From: Burkholderiales bacterium RIFCSPHIGHO2_12_FULL_63_20 | Lineage (GTDB): Bacteria; Pseudomonadota; Gammaproteobacteria; Burkholderiales; Burkholderiaceae_C | Reading direction: 5' to 3' | Length of the DNA: 64,000 nucleotides | NCBI GenBank assembly: GCA_001770775.1 | Contig: MESA01000034.1 | Coordinates: 91,628 to 155,627, forward strand | Shown here: positions 19,101 through 27,743 of the stretch, one piece after another | Position numbering within the stretch: the stretch's first letter is position 1 | How the letters are laid out: each line of letters opens with the position of its first letter | Made by a program: the position numbers and the translations under genes | The notes under the pieces: model-generated | What the model was told of the DNA's origin: nothing | The model's database searches: none | Seen by the model: only the letters and a program-made list of their open reading frames with translations

Positions 19101-19214
19101 TGTTGATAACTCGGCGGGGAGGGGGCGGTTTGTCGCTACAATCGCGGCTCTGGCGCACCCCCTTCAGACTGCAGCCCTCACGGCGGCATCTTGTCCACAA
19201 AGGCTTGTTGATAA
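19101..19214. other. DnaA-box-like motifs upstream of lepA
   Basis: TGTTGATAA (reverse complement TTATCAACA) occurs at 19101-19109 and 19206-19214, 105 bp apart, and TTGTCCACA at 19191-19199. Each differs from the DnaA box TTATCCACA by one base. They lie in the non-coding space between mucD and lepA. Nothing else in this part (19039-19290) is recognisable apart from a TACAAT at 19137-19142. Confidence 0.35.
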
Positions 19215-19293
19215 GTTGTGAATTGTCGAGGCAGGGGGTCCGCAACGATCTTGTCGGGGGCTGTGACGCGGCTTTCTCGAGATGGGCATTCGA

Positions 19294-19371
19294 TACAATG
19301 AAGGCCCAACAAGCAGTTGCCATACGTTTTTGTTGGAAGGCGCGTCGCATGTTTGCACGTGCCTTTTTTTT
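19294..19371 (+). ncRNA. Candidate leader RNA or small RNA with terminator ending at the lepA start codon
   Basis: A -10-like TACAAT (19294-19299) would start RNA near 19306. The next bases form stem 1, CCAACAA (19306-19312) with TTGTTGG (19330-19336). Stem 2 follows at once, AAGGCGCGT (19337-19345) with ACGTGCCTT (19357-19365), 9 bp with one G-U pair. It ends in eight T residues (19364-19371) that touch the lepA ATG. This is a complete intrinsic terminator on a unit of about 66 nt. The -35 is weak. Confidence 0.55.
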
Positions 19372-21180
19372 ATGAATCACATCCGTAATTTCTCGATCAT
19401 TGCGCACATCGACCATGGGAAATCCACCCTGGCCGATCGCATCATTCAACGCTGCGGCGGCTTGAGTGACCGTGAGATGGAAGCGCAGGTGCTTGACTCG
19501 ATGGACATCGAGAAAGAGCGCGGCATCACCATCAAGGCCCAGACGGCGTCGCTGTCCTACAAGGCCCGTGACGGCCAGGTCTACAACCTCAACCTGATTG
19601 ACACACCGGGCCACGTTGACTTTTCCTACGAAGTCAGCCGCTCACTGTCGGCGTGCGAAGGCGCACTGCTGGTGGTCGACGCCAGCCAGGGCGTCGAGGC
19701 CCAGACCGTGGCCAACTGCTACACCGCGCTCGACCTGGGTGTGGAAGTGGTGCCCGTGCTCAACAAGATGGACCTGCCGCAGGCCGATCCGGATGGGGCC
19801 AAGGCCGAGATCGAAGACGTCATCGGCATCGATGCCACCGACGCCATTCCCTGTTCGGCCAAGACCGGCATGGGCGTGGACGACATCCTCGAGGCTGTGG
19901 TGGCCCGCATGCCGGCTCCCAAGGGCAACCCCGATGGCCCCTTGCGCGCCATGATCATCGACGCGTGGTTCGACAACTACGTGGGCGTGGTCATGCTGGT
20001 GCGTGTGGTGGACGGCCAGTTGAAGAAGGGTGAGCGCATCCGCCTGATGGCGACCAACTCGGTGTATCCGGCCGATCACCTCGGCGTGTTCAGCCCCAAG
20101 GCGACCGATCGCCCGGCACTGAAGGCGGGTGAAGTGGGCTTCGTGATCTGCGGCATCAAGGAGCTGGCCGCTGCCAAGGTGGGCGACACCATCACCCTCG
20201 ACAAGAAGCTGCCCAACAACGAAGGGCCGGCCAGCGAAGCCTTGCCGGGCTTCAAGGAAATCCAGCCTCAGGTGTTTGCGGGCCTGTACCCCAGCGAGTC
20301 GAGTGAGTACGACCAGCTGCGCGATGCGCTGGAAAAGCTCAAGCTCAACGACAGCTCGCTGCGCTACGAGCCGGAAGTCTCGCAGGCGCTGGGCTTTGGC
20401 TTCCGTTGCGGCTTCCTGGGTTTGCTGCACATGGAAATCGTGCAGGAGCGCCTGGAGCGCGAGTTCGACCAGGATCTGGTCACCACCGCCCCCAGCGTGG
20501 TCTACGAAGTCGAGATGAACGACGGCGAAATCGTCACGGTGGACAACCCCTCGAAGATGCCTGAGGTGGCCCGCATCAAGGAGATCCGCGAGCCCATCGT
20601 CACGGTGCACCTGTTCATGCCGCAGGACTATGTCGGTCCGGTGATGACGCTGGCCAACCTGAAGCGCGGTGTGCAGTTGAACATGGCCTACCACGGCCGT
20701 CAGGTCATGCTGACCTACGAAATGCCGTTGGCCGAAATCGTGCTGGACTTCTTCGACAAGCTCAAGTCGGTGTCGCGCGGTTACGCCTCGATGGACTACG
20801 AGTTCAAGGAGTACCGTGCGGCCGATGTGGTCAAGGTGGACCTGCTGATCAACGGCGATCGCGTCGATGCCTTGTCCATCATCGTGCACCGGGCCCAGTC
20901 TCAGTACCGGGGGCGGGCGGTGGCGGCCAAGATGCGCGAGCAGATCCCGCGTCAGATGTACGACGTGGCGATTCAGGCAGCCATTGGCGGCAACATCATT
21001 GCGCGGGAGAACATCAAGGCCCTGCGCAAGAACGTGCTGGCAAAATGCTATGGCGGTGATGTGAGCCGTAAGCGCAAGTTGCTCGAAAAACAAAAGGCCG
21101 GCAAGAAACGCATGAAGCAAATCGGTTCCGTCGAGGTGCCGCAAGAAGCTTTCCTGGCCATTTTGCAAGTGGACGATTGA
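19372..21180 (+). CDS. lepA: Elongation factor 4 (LepA)
   Basis: A 602-residue translational GTPase. G1 is [13 protein letters not shown] (near 9-21), G2 GITI, G3 DTPGHVDF and G4 NKMD, followed by EF-G-like domains and the LepA-specific C-terminal domain ([22 protein letters not shown]). It acts on stalled ribosomes and in 30S biogenesis. The start [17 protein letters not shown] is the family N-terminus. There is no Shine-Dalgarno: the ATG follows a terminator-like hairpin and T8 directly. The stop overlaps the lepB start by one base (TGATG), so lepB is coupled. Confidence 0.98.
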   Translation: MNHIRNFSIIAHIDHGKSTLADRIIQRCGGLSDREMEAQVLDSMDIEKERGITIKAQTASLSYKARDGQVYNLNLIDTPGHVDFSYEVSRSLSACEGALLVVDASQGVEAQTVANCYTALDLGVEVVPVLNKMDLPQADPDGAKAEIEDVIGIDATDAIPCSAKTGMGVDDILEAVVARMPAPKGNPDGPLRAMIIDAWFDNYVGVVMLVRVVDGQLKKGERIRLMATNSVYPADHLGVFSPKATDRPALKAGEVGFVICGIKELAAAKVGDTITLDKKLPNNEGPASEALPGFKEIQPQVFAGLYPSESSEYDQLRDALEKLKLNDSSLRYEPEVSQALGFGFRCGFLGLLHMEIVQERLEREFDQDLVTTAPSVVYEVEMNDGEIVTVDNPSKMPEVARIKEIREPIVTVHLFMPQDYVGPVMTLANLKRGVQLNMAYHGRQVMLTYEMPLAEIVLDFFDKLKSVSRGYASMDYEFKEYRAADVVKVDLLINGDRVDALSIIVHRAQSQYRGRAVAAKMREQIPRQMYDVAIQAAIGGNIIARENIKALRKNVLAKCYGGDVSRKRKLLEKQKAGKKRMKQIGSVEVPQEAFLAILQVDD

Positions 21181-22151
21181 TGAGTTTGATCACGGGTGTG
21201 TTGTATGCGGTGTTGATCGCATACCTGGGCGGCTGGTATACCGGTCAGTGGCAAGGCAACTTTTCGTTGTTGTTGTTCCTGATGACGGTGGTCACGCTGG
21301 TGTATTGGCTGGCCGAGCGCTACAAGTTCAAGCCTGAGCGGGAGGCGGCTGCGGCGACCTTGCTGGAGCAGGATCACGCGCGTCGTGCCCAGTTGGCGGC
21401 CAAGGGCATCACCCAGGTCGATGGCGATGTGGCGTTGGCGCGTGAGCGCCTGCTGATGCAGCCCTGGTGGCTGGACTGGACCGCGGGTCTGTTCCCGGTC
21501 ATCTGCGCCGTGTTCCTGATGCGCTCCTTCCTGTTCGAGCCCTTCAAGATCCCGTCAGGTTCGATGATCCCGACGTTGATGGTGGGTGACCTCATCCTGG
21601 TCAACAAGTACCACTATGGCGTGCGTCTGCCAGTCATCAACAAGAAGATCGTGGCCAACAACGACCCGCAGCGGGGCGACGTGATCGTTTTCCGCTACCC
21701 GGTCAACCCCAGCCTGGACTACATCAAGCGCGTGGTGGCACTGCCGGGAGACGAGGTGGCCTACCTGAACAAGCAGCTCACGGTCAACGGCAAGCTCGTG
21801 GTGCAAACACCTTTGCCCGAATTCTACGATCCTGACAGTTTGCGCTACGCCTTGCAATATACCGAGCAGCTTGACGGCCAGCCGCATCGCATTTTGGTCG
21901 ACAAGGACCGCCCGCCCTTTGTGCCGCCCCAGGCCATCGAAGATTTCCCGTTCAAGGAAAACTGCCGATACAGTGGCGAGGGTGTGGTGTGCAAAGTGCC
22001 CGCGGGTCACTATTTCATGATGGGCGACAACCGCGACAATTCGCAGGACTCACGTTTCTGGGGTTTTGTGCCCGACGAATACATCGTCGGCAAAGCCTTT
22101 GTGATCTGGATGAATTTCGGTGACATCAAGCGCATCGGCTTTTTTCATTGA
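21180..22151 (+). CDS. lepB: Signal peptidase I
   Basis: A 323-residue S26 peptidase. Helices lie at about 2-18, 28-45 and 100-118. The catalytic serine is S128 in IPSGSMIPTL and the lysine K183 in DYIKRVVALPGDEV; the GDNRDNSQDSR box is present near the C-terminus. It cleaves signal peptides of exported proteins such as DsbC and MucD. It starts at ATG 21180, sharing one base with the lepA stop. The unusually long cytoplasmic loop (about 46-95) is charged. Confidence 0.96.
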   Translation: MSLITGVLYAVLIAYLGGWYTGQWQGNFSLLLFLMTVVTLVYWLAERYKFKPEREAAAATLLEQDHARRAQLAAKGITQVDGDVALARERLLMQPWWLDWTAGLFPVICAVFLMRSFLFEPFKIPSGSMIPTLMVGDLILVNKYHYGVRLPVINKKIVANNDPQRGDVIVFRYPVNPSLDYIKRVVALPGDEVAYLNKQLTVNGKLVVQTPLPEFYDPDSLRYALQYTEQLDGQPHRILVDKDRPPFVPPQAIEDFPFKENCRYSGEGVVCKVPAGHYFMMGDNRDNSQDSRFWGFVPDEYIVGKAFVIWMNFGDIKRIGFFH

Positions 22152-22175
22152 TTCAAGATTGAGAGGATGACCGTC

Positions 22176-22544
22176 ATGTTTCGTACTTCCATTTCTGCTC
22201 GTCGTCAGTCGGGCGTCACGCTGATCGGGCTGCTCTTCTGGGCGGTTTTGCTCTCGTCTGCGGCGCTGCTGACGATGAAGGTCTTTCCGGCTGTGAGCGA
22301 GTACCGCACCATCCTCAGCATGGTCAACAAGATCGGGGACTCGGGTGGTTCCACCGTGCCGGAAATCCGCGCCGCGTTCGACCGTGCTGCTCAGATCGAG
22401 TACGGGGTCACGTCCATCACGTCCAAAGATCTGGAAGTCACCAAAGAGGACGACAAGGTAGTCATCCGCTTTGCGTACGACAAGGAAATTCCCCTGTTTG
22501 AACCTGTGTATCTGCTGATCAAGTTCGAAGGCCGCTCGCACTGA
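22176..22544 (+). CDS. DUF4845 domain membrane protein with pilin-like N-terminus
   Basis: A 122-residue protein with one hydrophobic helix (about 14-38) and a soluble C-terminal domain. The start of the helix, RQSGVTLIGLLFWAV, looks like a type IV prepilin cleavage region (G then VTLIGLL), but the glutamate at position 5 is a glycine. DUF4845 proteins are usual between lepB and rnc in betaproteobacteria, and their role is unknown. ATG 22176 is chosen because GAGAGG is 9 bp upstream; an ATG at 22167 is too close to that site. Confidence 0.85.
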   Translation: MFRTSISARRQSGVTLIGLLFWAVLLSSAALLTMKVFPAVSEYRTILSMVNKIGDSGGSTVPEIRAAFDRAAQIEYGVTSITSKDLEVTKEDDKVVIRFAYDKEIPLFEPVYLLIKFEGRSH

Positions 22545-22577
22545 GCGTGGCTTCAGCACTCAGCTGACACTGGTTTG

Positions 22578-22633
22578 CGGGCCTGATCATCAGGCCCGAT
22601 TTGCTTTTGGGCCTCGTGGCCGCGTTTTCTTTT
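22578..22633 (+). terminator. Tandem hairpins with T-rich tail upstream of rnc
   Basis: CGGGCCTGA-TCA-TCAGGCCCG (22578-22598) is a perfect 9-bp stem followed by ATTTGCTTTT. A smaller GGCC-TCGT-GGCC stem (22610-22621) follows, then TTTTCTTTT (22625-22633). Together they resemble a terminator or attenuator between the DUF4845 gene and rnc, 10 bp from its ATG. Confidence 0.6.
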
Positions 22634-22643
22634 CTGGTCTGAC

Positions 22644-23408
22644 ATGTCTCGACTCTTGTCGCCTGCCTTGCAGGCTTTGCAGCAACGCCTGGGGCATGTG
22701 TTTGCCGATGCGGGCCTGCTTTCCCGTGCAGTCACGCACAAGAGTTTCGGGGCCGACCACTACGAGCGCCTGGAGTTCCTGGGGGATGCGGTGCTGAGCC
22801 TGGGCGTGTCGGCGCTGCTGTACCGCCTCTTTGACCGCAGCGACGAGGGCGACCTGACCCGTGTGCGTGCCCATCTGGTTCGACAGGACACCCTGCACCA
22901 GTTGGCGCTGCAACTGGGCCTGCCCGAGGTCATGCGCCTGAGCGAGGGGGAAGCCAAGGGCGGCGGCGCGCAGCGTGCGTCGATCCTGGCCGATGCCCTG
23001 GAAGCCATCATTGGTGCGGTCTATCTGGACGCGGGCTTTGATGCCGCACGCGATCTGGTACTGCGTCTGTTCGAGCCGCTGGTGGCCGACTCCACCATGG
23101 AGGTCTGGCGCAAGGATGCCAAGACCGGCTTGCAGGAATGGCTGCAGGCGCGCAAGATGGCGGTGCCCACCTACCGCATCGAGGCCACGCGCGGCAAGGC
23201 GCATGAGCAGACCTTTGTGGTGGCCTGCGACCTGCCGGAGCTGTCACTGAGCATGAAGGCCGAAGGCCTGTCGCGCCGCACCGCCGAGCAAGCTGCCGCC
23301 GAGTTGATGATGGCGCATCTGCAGTCCTTGCCAGCCAAATCCTTGCCCAAGGGCAAGCCGACCCCGATGGTGGTGGTCAAAAAATCCCGCAAGCCCCAAT
23401 TGGGCTGA
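22644..23408 (+). CDS. rnc: Ribonuclease III
   Basis: A 254-residue RNase III. The catalytic signature [11 protein letters not shown] is at 41-51. The second acidic cluster is [15 protein letters not shown] double-stranded RNA-binding domain follows (about 156-228). It processes rRNA precursors and double-stranded regions of mRNA. The last 25 residues ([17 protein letters not shown]) are basic and extend past the usual end. ATG 22644 has no SD and follows a hairpin/U-tract region that could be an autoregulatory site. It precedes era, as in most proteobacteria. Confidence 0.97.
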   Translation: MSRLLSPALQALQQRLGHVFADAGLLSRAVTHKSFGADHYERLEFLGDAVLSLGVSALLYRLFDRSDEGDLTRVRAHLVRQDTLHQLALQLGLPEVMRLSEGEAKGGGAQRASILADALEAIIGAVYLDAGFDAARDLVLRLFEPLVADSTMEVWRKDAKTGLQEWLQARKMAVPTYRIEATRGKAHEQTFVVACDLPELSLSMKAEGLSRRTAEQAAAELMMAHLQSLPAKSLPKGKPTPMVVVKKSRKPQLG

Positions 23409-23437
23409 GCCCCTATTTTCGAGAGTTGTCACGCCCC

Positions 23438-24490
23438 ATGTCCAAGAAGCCCGCTGCACCCACGTCGGCCCCTGCCGCCACCGATGAGCTCAATCCGTCG
23501 CTGGATGCCATGCTGTCCACCTTGAGCATGGCGCGCAAGGGTGGCGACGCCGCGCAAGCCGCTGCTGGCGAGACGCAGCGTTGCGGGCTGATCGCCATCG
23601 TCGGGCGCCCCAATGTGGGCAAGTCCACCTTGCTCAATGCCCTGGTGGGCCAGAAGGTGTCCATCACCTCGCGCAAGGCTCAGACCACGCGCCATCGCAT
23701 CACCGGCATCCGCTCCGATGGCGACACGCAGTTCGTGTTCGTCGACACGCCCGGCTTTCAGACCCGCCACACGGTGCGCGGCACGGCGGCGCTCAACCGC
23801 AACCTGAACAAGACGGTCCAGGCCACGCTGTCCGATGTGGACGTGGTGCTGTTCCTGGTTGAAGCCGGCCGCTACGGCCCGGACGATGCCCAGGTGCTCG
23901 CCATGCTGCCCAAGGACAAGCCGGTCATCCTCGTGGCCAACAAGCTGGACATGGTGAACCGCCGCGAGGACCTGTTCCCCTGGCTGCAGACCATGCAGGG
24001 GCACCATCCGTTTGCCGAGTTCATCCCGCTCACGGCCACCAAGGACGAAGACGCCAAGCGCCTGGCCGAGGTGGTGCGTCGCTACCTGCCCGAGCAGGGC
24101 TGGTGGTACGACGCCGAGGCGCTCACCGACCGCACCGACCGCTTCATGGTCAGCGAGATGATCCGCGAAAAGCTGTTCCGCCTGACTGGTGACGAGCTGC
24201 CGTACACCTCCACCGTGGTCATCGACTCCTACAAGGAAGAGCCGCCACTGCCGGGCAAGCCCAAGTCGACCGGCCTGGTGCGCGTGGCCGCCACCATCAT
24301 CGTCGAGCGCGATCAGCACAAGGGCATGATCATTGGTGACAAGGGCGAGAAGCTCAAGCGCATTGGCACCGAGGCGCGCACGGAACTGGAGCGCCTGATC
24401 GGCACCAAGGTCTTCCTGGAGATCTGGGTGAAGGTGCGCTCGGGCTGGGCCGACGACGATGCCCGCCTGCGCACCTACGGCTACGAATAA
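23438..24490 (+). CDS. era: GTPase Era
   Basis: A 350-residue Era GTPase. G1 is GRPNVGKST (about 56-64), then TTRHRI (G2), DTPGFQ (G3) and NKLD (G4). The C-terminal KH domain has the RNA-binding [11 protein letters not shown]. Era binds the 3' end of 16S rRNA in 30S assembly. The N-terminus carries about 48 extra residues, Ala/Pro-rich and low complexity, before the normal start. E. coli Era has 301 residues. ATG 23438 is the first ATG; TTG 23426 would add four residues. It lies 29 bp after rnc. Confidence 0.96.
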   Translation: MSKKPAAPTSAPAATDELNPSLDAMLSTLSMARKGGDAAQAAAGETQRCGLIAIVGRPNVGKSTLLNALVGQKVSITSRKAQTTRHRITGIRSDGDTQFVFVDTPGFQTRHTVRGTAALNRNLNKTVQATLSDVDVVLFLVEAGRYGPDDAQVLAMLPKDKPVILVANKLDMVNRREDLFPWLQTMQGHHPFAEFIPLTATKDEDAKRLAEVVRRYLPEQGWWYDAEALTDRTDRFMVSEMIREKLFRLTGDELPYTSTVVIDSYKEEPPLPGKPKSTGLVRVAATIIVERDQHKGMIIGDKGEKLKRIGTEARTELERLIGTKVFLEIWVKVRSGWADDDARLRTYGYE

Positions 24491-24508
24491 AGGTAGCTTG
24501 CACCTGCC

Positions 24509-25342
24509 ATGGCTCGCGCTGCTTCGCGCCCCGGCACTGCCGCGTACGTGCTGCACAGTCACGACTGGAGCGAGTCCAGTCTGATTCTGGAGCTGTTCAC
24601 GCGCGACCACGGCCGGGTGGTGGCCGTCGCTAAGGGTGCGAAGCGGCCTTACTCGCAATTGCGACCGGTGTTGATGCCCTTTCAGCGCCTGGTGGTGACC
24701 TTTGGCGTGAAGCGCTCGGAGGATGCCGAGGTGTGGCTGCTGCGTCAGGCCGAGTGGGCTGGCGGCCCAGCTTGGCCGGGTGGCGCCGCTTTGCTGCCGG
24801 GCTTTTACCTCAATGAGCTGCTGATGCGCTTGATGGTGCGCCACGACCCGCACCCGGCGCTGTTCGATGCCTACGGCCAGGCTTTGCAGGCCATGGCCGA
24901 CCCCACGTTGCTACAAGCGGCCCTGCGGGCTTTCGAGCTGATCCTCTTGCGGCAACTCGGGCACTTGCCCGACCTGTCGGCACAGACGGTCAACGGGCAG
25001 TCGGTGCTGGCTGGGCAGAACTATGAGGTTCACCCCGAACTGGGGGTGATGGCGGCCCGCTGGGTGGGCGAGCCAGGTGCCGGACCCGTGGTGCTCGACG
25101 GGGCCTTGCTGGCCCACATGGAAGCCGCGCTGTCTCGACCCGCGCCCCAGCCCGATGCTTTGACCATGCACTCGGATGCCATCCCCACCCAAGCCCAGCC
25201 CACCGCGGTGCCGTCCTTGATGGCAGCCTGCATGCCCGCTTTGTCCGAGCTCAAGGCTGTGCTGCGCTCACTGATTCACTATCATCTCGGTTCCCAGACG
25301 CTGCGCACGCGCCAGCTCATGATGGAACTCCAACAATCATGA
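24509..25342 (+). CDS. recO: DNA repair protein RecO
   Basis: A 277-residue RecO. It has an N-terminal OB-fold (SHDWSESSLILELFTRDHGRVVAVAKGAKR, read in parts at 17-46) and a helical C-terminal domain (FYLNELLMRLMVRHDPHPALFDAY). The zinc-binding cysteines of some RecO proteins are absent, as in E. coli. RecO loads RecA on SSB-coated gaps with RecR. A variable stretch (about 210-240) is a Pro/Thr/Ala insert. The stop overlaps pdxJ by 4 nt (ATGA). Confidence 0.93.
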   Translation: MARAASRPGTAAYVLHSHDWSESSLILELFTRDHGRVVAVAKGAKRPYSQLRPVLMPFQRLVVTFGVKRSEDAEVWLLRQAEWAGGPAWPGGAALLPGFYLNELLMRLMVRHDPHPALFDAYGQALQAMADPTLLQAALRAFELILLRQLGHLPDLSAQTVNGQSVLAGQNYEVHPELGVMAARWVGEPGAGPVVLDGALLAHMEAALSRPAPQPDALTMHSDAIPTQAQPTAVPSLMAACMPALSELKAVLRSLIHYHLGSQTLRTRQLMMELQQS

Positions 25343-26154
25343 CCTTCTCAGGCTCCCAATTGACCGCCCTGGATGCCCCTTTGCTGGGCGTCAACATCGA
25401 CCACGTCGCGACCTTGCGCAATGCGCGCGGCGGGCGTTTCCCGGACCCGGTGGCGGCTGCCTTGCTGGCCGTCGAGGGTGGGGCCGACATCATCACCTTT
25501 CACCTGCGCGAAGATCGCCGTCACATCCGCGACGAGGATGTCGTGCGCCTGAAAGAGGCCATTGCGGTGCCTCTGAACTTCGAGGCAGCGGTGACTGACG
25601 AGATGCTGGACATCATCGAGCGCACGGCGCCCGAGCATGTCTGCCTGGTGCCCGAGCGCCGCCAGGAGGTCACCACCGAGGGCGGGCTGGATGTGGCCGG
25701 TCAGTTCAATCGCATGCAGAGCGCCTGTGCGCGTCTGGCCGCAGCGGGCAGCCGTGTCTCCCTGTTCATCGGCGCCGATCCGGCGCAGATTGAAGCCGCA
25801 GCCCAAGCCGGCGCTCCGTGCGTCGAACTGCACACCGGGCCTTTGGCACATGCCTGGTGGGACGGCGATCAGGCGGGCATGCAGCGTGAGCTGACGCGCA
25901 TTCAGGAGGGCCTGCGCTTCGCACGCAGCCTGGGTCTGCGCACCCACGCGGGTCACGGCCTGGCCTTGTCGCAAAGCGAGCCGGGACAGGCCGATCACGT
26001 CAGCAGCACGGCCCTGGTGGCCGCCTTGCCCGACGTGGCCGAGCTGCACATTGGCCACGCCCTCATCGGACACGCCGTGTTTGTCGGCCTGCGCCAGGCG
26101 ATTGCCGATTTCAAGGCCGAGGCCATCCGGGCCCGCCGTGCCTCGGTTGCCTGA
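25339..26154 (+). CDS. pdxJ: Pyridoxine 5'-phosphate synthase
   Basis: A 271-residue PdxJ, which makes pyridoxine phosphate from 1-deoxyxylulose-5-P and 3-amino-1-hydroxyacetone-P. The signature GVNIDHVATLRNARGG and HLREDRRHIRDEDV are intact; the barrel continues through VCLVPERRQEVTTEGG and GHALIGHAVFVGL. It starts inside the recO stop (ATGA) and precedes acpS, the recO-pdxJ-acpS order seen widely in proteobacteria. A short insertion, AWWDGDQAGMQREL, lies in the C-terminal third. Confidence 0.97.
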   Translation: MTFSGSQLTALDAPLLGVNIDHVATLRNARGGRFPDPVAAALLAVEGGADIITFHLREDRRHIRDEDVVRLKEAIAVPLNFEAAVTDEMLDIIERTAPEHVCLVPERRQEVTTEGGLDVAGQFNRMQSACARLAAAGSRVSLFIGADPAQIEAAAQAGAPCVELHTGPLAHAWWDGDQAGMQRELTRIQEGLRFARSLGLRTHAGHGLALSQSEPGQADHVSSTALVAALPDVAELHIGHALIGHAVFVGLRQAIADFKAEAIRARRASVA

Positions 26155-26176
26155 ACACACGGCCCCCTGACGCCCC

Positions 26177-26581
26177 ATGATCACCGGCATCGGAACCGAC
26201 CTGTGTGACGTGCGCCGCATCGAGGCGGCCGTCTCGCGCCTGGGCGACCGCTATGCCCATCGCATTCTGGGCGAGGCGGAGCAGCTGGTGTATGCCGAGC
26301 GCCGTCTGGCTCATGCCCAGCGCGCCGGGCGCTATCTGGCCAGTCGTTTTGCGGCCAAGGAAGCGTTCGCCAAGGCCATCGGTCTGGGGGTGCGTCACCC
26401 CATGAACTGGCATGATTGCCAGGTCGTCAACGACGAACGGGGGCAACCCCGGTTTCAACTCAGTGGTGAGCTCGCCAGCTGGTTTGCCAGCCGGTCCTGG
26501 TGCGCGCACCTTTCCTTATCGGACGAGGGCGATCACGCCCTGGCCTTCGTGGTCATCGATCTCCTACCTTCTGCAACATGA
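26177..26581 (+). CDS. acpS: Holo-ACP synthase
   Basis: A 134-residue 4'-phosphopantetheinyl transferase. The motifs GIGTDLCDVRRIE (4-16) and RYLASRFAAKEAFAKAIGLG (the Mg-binding Glu and Lys) are clear, and the end LSLSDEGDHALAFV is typical. It transfers phosphopantetheine from CoA to S37 of AcpP, encoded 12.7 kb upstream on the same strand. The stop overlaps the nagZ ATG by 4 nt. Confidence 0.95.
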   Translation: MITGIGTDLCDVRRIEAAVSRLGDRYAHRILGEAEQLVYAERRLAHAQRAGRYLASRFAAKEAFAKAIGLGVRHPMNWHDCQVVNDERGQPRFQLSGELASWFASRSWCAHLSLSDEGDHALAFVVIDLLPSAT

Positions 26582-27714
26582 GCACCTCCAAGCGATCCAA
26601 GCCCGTCACCGCCGCACAGGCCGTTCATGACGATTACGAGGCCGTGTCCCACGCCCCTGTGGTGCTCGACATCGAAGGACTGACCCTCAACGACGATGAC
26701 CGCCGGCGCCTGGCTCATCCGCTGACCGGTGGGCTGATCCTGTTTGCGCGCAACTGGGCGTCGCGCTCGCAACTCACGGCCTTGTGTGCCGAGATCAAGG
26801 CCATCCGCCCGGATGTGCTGATCTGCGTGGACCACGAAGGCGGTCGCGTGCAGCGGTTCAAGACCGACGGTTTCACCCATGTGCCCGAGATGCGCAGCCT
26901 GGGTGAGATGTGGATGAACGACGGCAAAGGCGGGGAGGGCACGGGTGCCTTGCGCGCCACCGATGCGGCCACGGCCTGCGGCTACGTGCTGGCCAGCGAG
27001 CTTCGCTCCTGCGGCGTCGACCTGACCTTCACCCCCGTGCTGGACCTCGATTGGGGCGAAAGCGGCGTCATCGGTGACCGGGCCTTCCACCGTGATCCGC
27101 GCGTGGTGACGGTGCTGGCCAAGAGCGTGATGCACGGCCTGCTGCTGGCTGGCATGGCCAACTGCGGCAAGCATTTCCCGGGGCACGGTTTCGTCAAGGC
27201 CGACTCGCACGTGGACGTGCCGGTCGACAAGCGCAGCCTCAAAGCCATCTTGGCCGACGACGCCAAGCCCTACGAATGGATGAGCACTTCGCTGACCAGC
27301 GTGATGCCGGCCCATGTCATCTACCCGAAGGTGGACAGCCTGCCCGCCGGCTTCTCGCCACGCTGGCTGCAAGACATCCTGCGCGGCCAGATGGGCTTCA
27401 CTGGCGCCATCTTCAGCGATGACCTGAGCATGGAAGGCGCCAGCGTGGCCGGCAACCACACCCAGGGTGCGGTGGCGGCGCTGAACGCCGGTTGCGACAT
27501 GGTGCTGTTGTGCAACCAGTCGCTCAACGGTGGCAAGGCGGTGGACGAGTTGCTCGATGGTCTGACCCATGCCCTGGCCCGCGGGGATTGGGAGCTGAGC
27601 CCCGACAGCGAGGCACGTCGCCTCGACCTGCTGCCTCAGACCGCCCCCTTCCCCTGGGACGAGTTGATGCACCTGCCGCAGTACCAGCAGGCGCTGGTCA
27701 AGCTGCCGCGCTAA
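26578..27714 (+). CDS. nagZ: Beta-N-acetylhexosaminidase NagZ (GH3)
   Basis: A 378-residue GH3 enzyme of peptidoglycan recycling. It removes GlcNAc from muropeptides in the cytoplasm. Seen are CVDHEGGRVQRF, the KHFPGHGFVKADSHVDVP block containing the catalytic Asp-His loop, and the nucleophile Asp in IFSDDLSMEGA. A 30-residue N-terminal extension precedes the usual start. ATG 26578 overlaps the acpS stop. The NagZ stop TAA lies in the loop of a hairpin. The in-frame region upstream of 26578 is acpS coding sequence. Confidence 0.95.
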   Translation: MSTSKRSKPVTAAQAVHDDYEAVSHAPVVLDIEGLTLNDDDRRRLAHPLTGGLILFARNWASRSQLTALCAEIKAIRPDVLICVDHEGGRVQRFKTDGFTHVPEMRSLGEMWMNDGKGGEGTGALRATDAATACGYVLASELRSCGVDLTFTPVLDLDWGESGVIGDRAFHRDPRVVTVLAKSVMHGLLLAGMANCGKHFPGHGFVKADSHVDVPVDKRSLKAILADDAKPYEWMSTSLTSVMPAHVIYPKVDSLPAGFSPRWLQDILRGQMGFTGAIFSDDLSMEGASVAGNHTQGAVAALNAGCDMVLLCNQSLNGGKAVDELLDGLTHALARGDWELSPDSEARRLDLLPQTAPFPWDELMHLPQYQQALVKLPR

Positions 27715-27725
27715 GTGCGCGGCAG
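27703..27725. terminator. Hairpin at the convergent nagZ / acyl-CoA synthetase ends, stop codon in the loop
   Basis: CTGCCGCGC (27703-27711) and GCGCGGCAG (27717-27725) are perfect complements. The 5-nt loop TAAGT contains the nagZ stop. There is no T run. It lies 18 bp from the stop of the opposing gene and could stop both transcripts or protect their 3' ends. Confidence 0.6.
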
Positions 27726-27743
27726 GAGTGGGCGAGGGCAGCC

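Noticed and set aside
19642-21168. 508-codon minus-strand open frame inside lepA
   Set aside because: It is antisense to a fully conserved lepA and has the low-complexity His/Leu/Gln/Arg/Val composition of a GC-rich shadow frame. No family motif.
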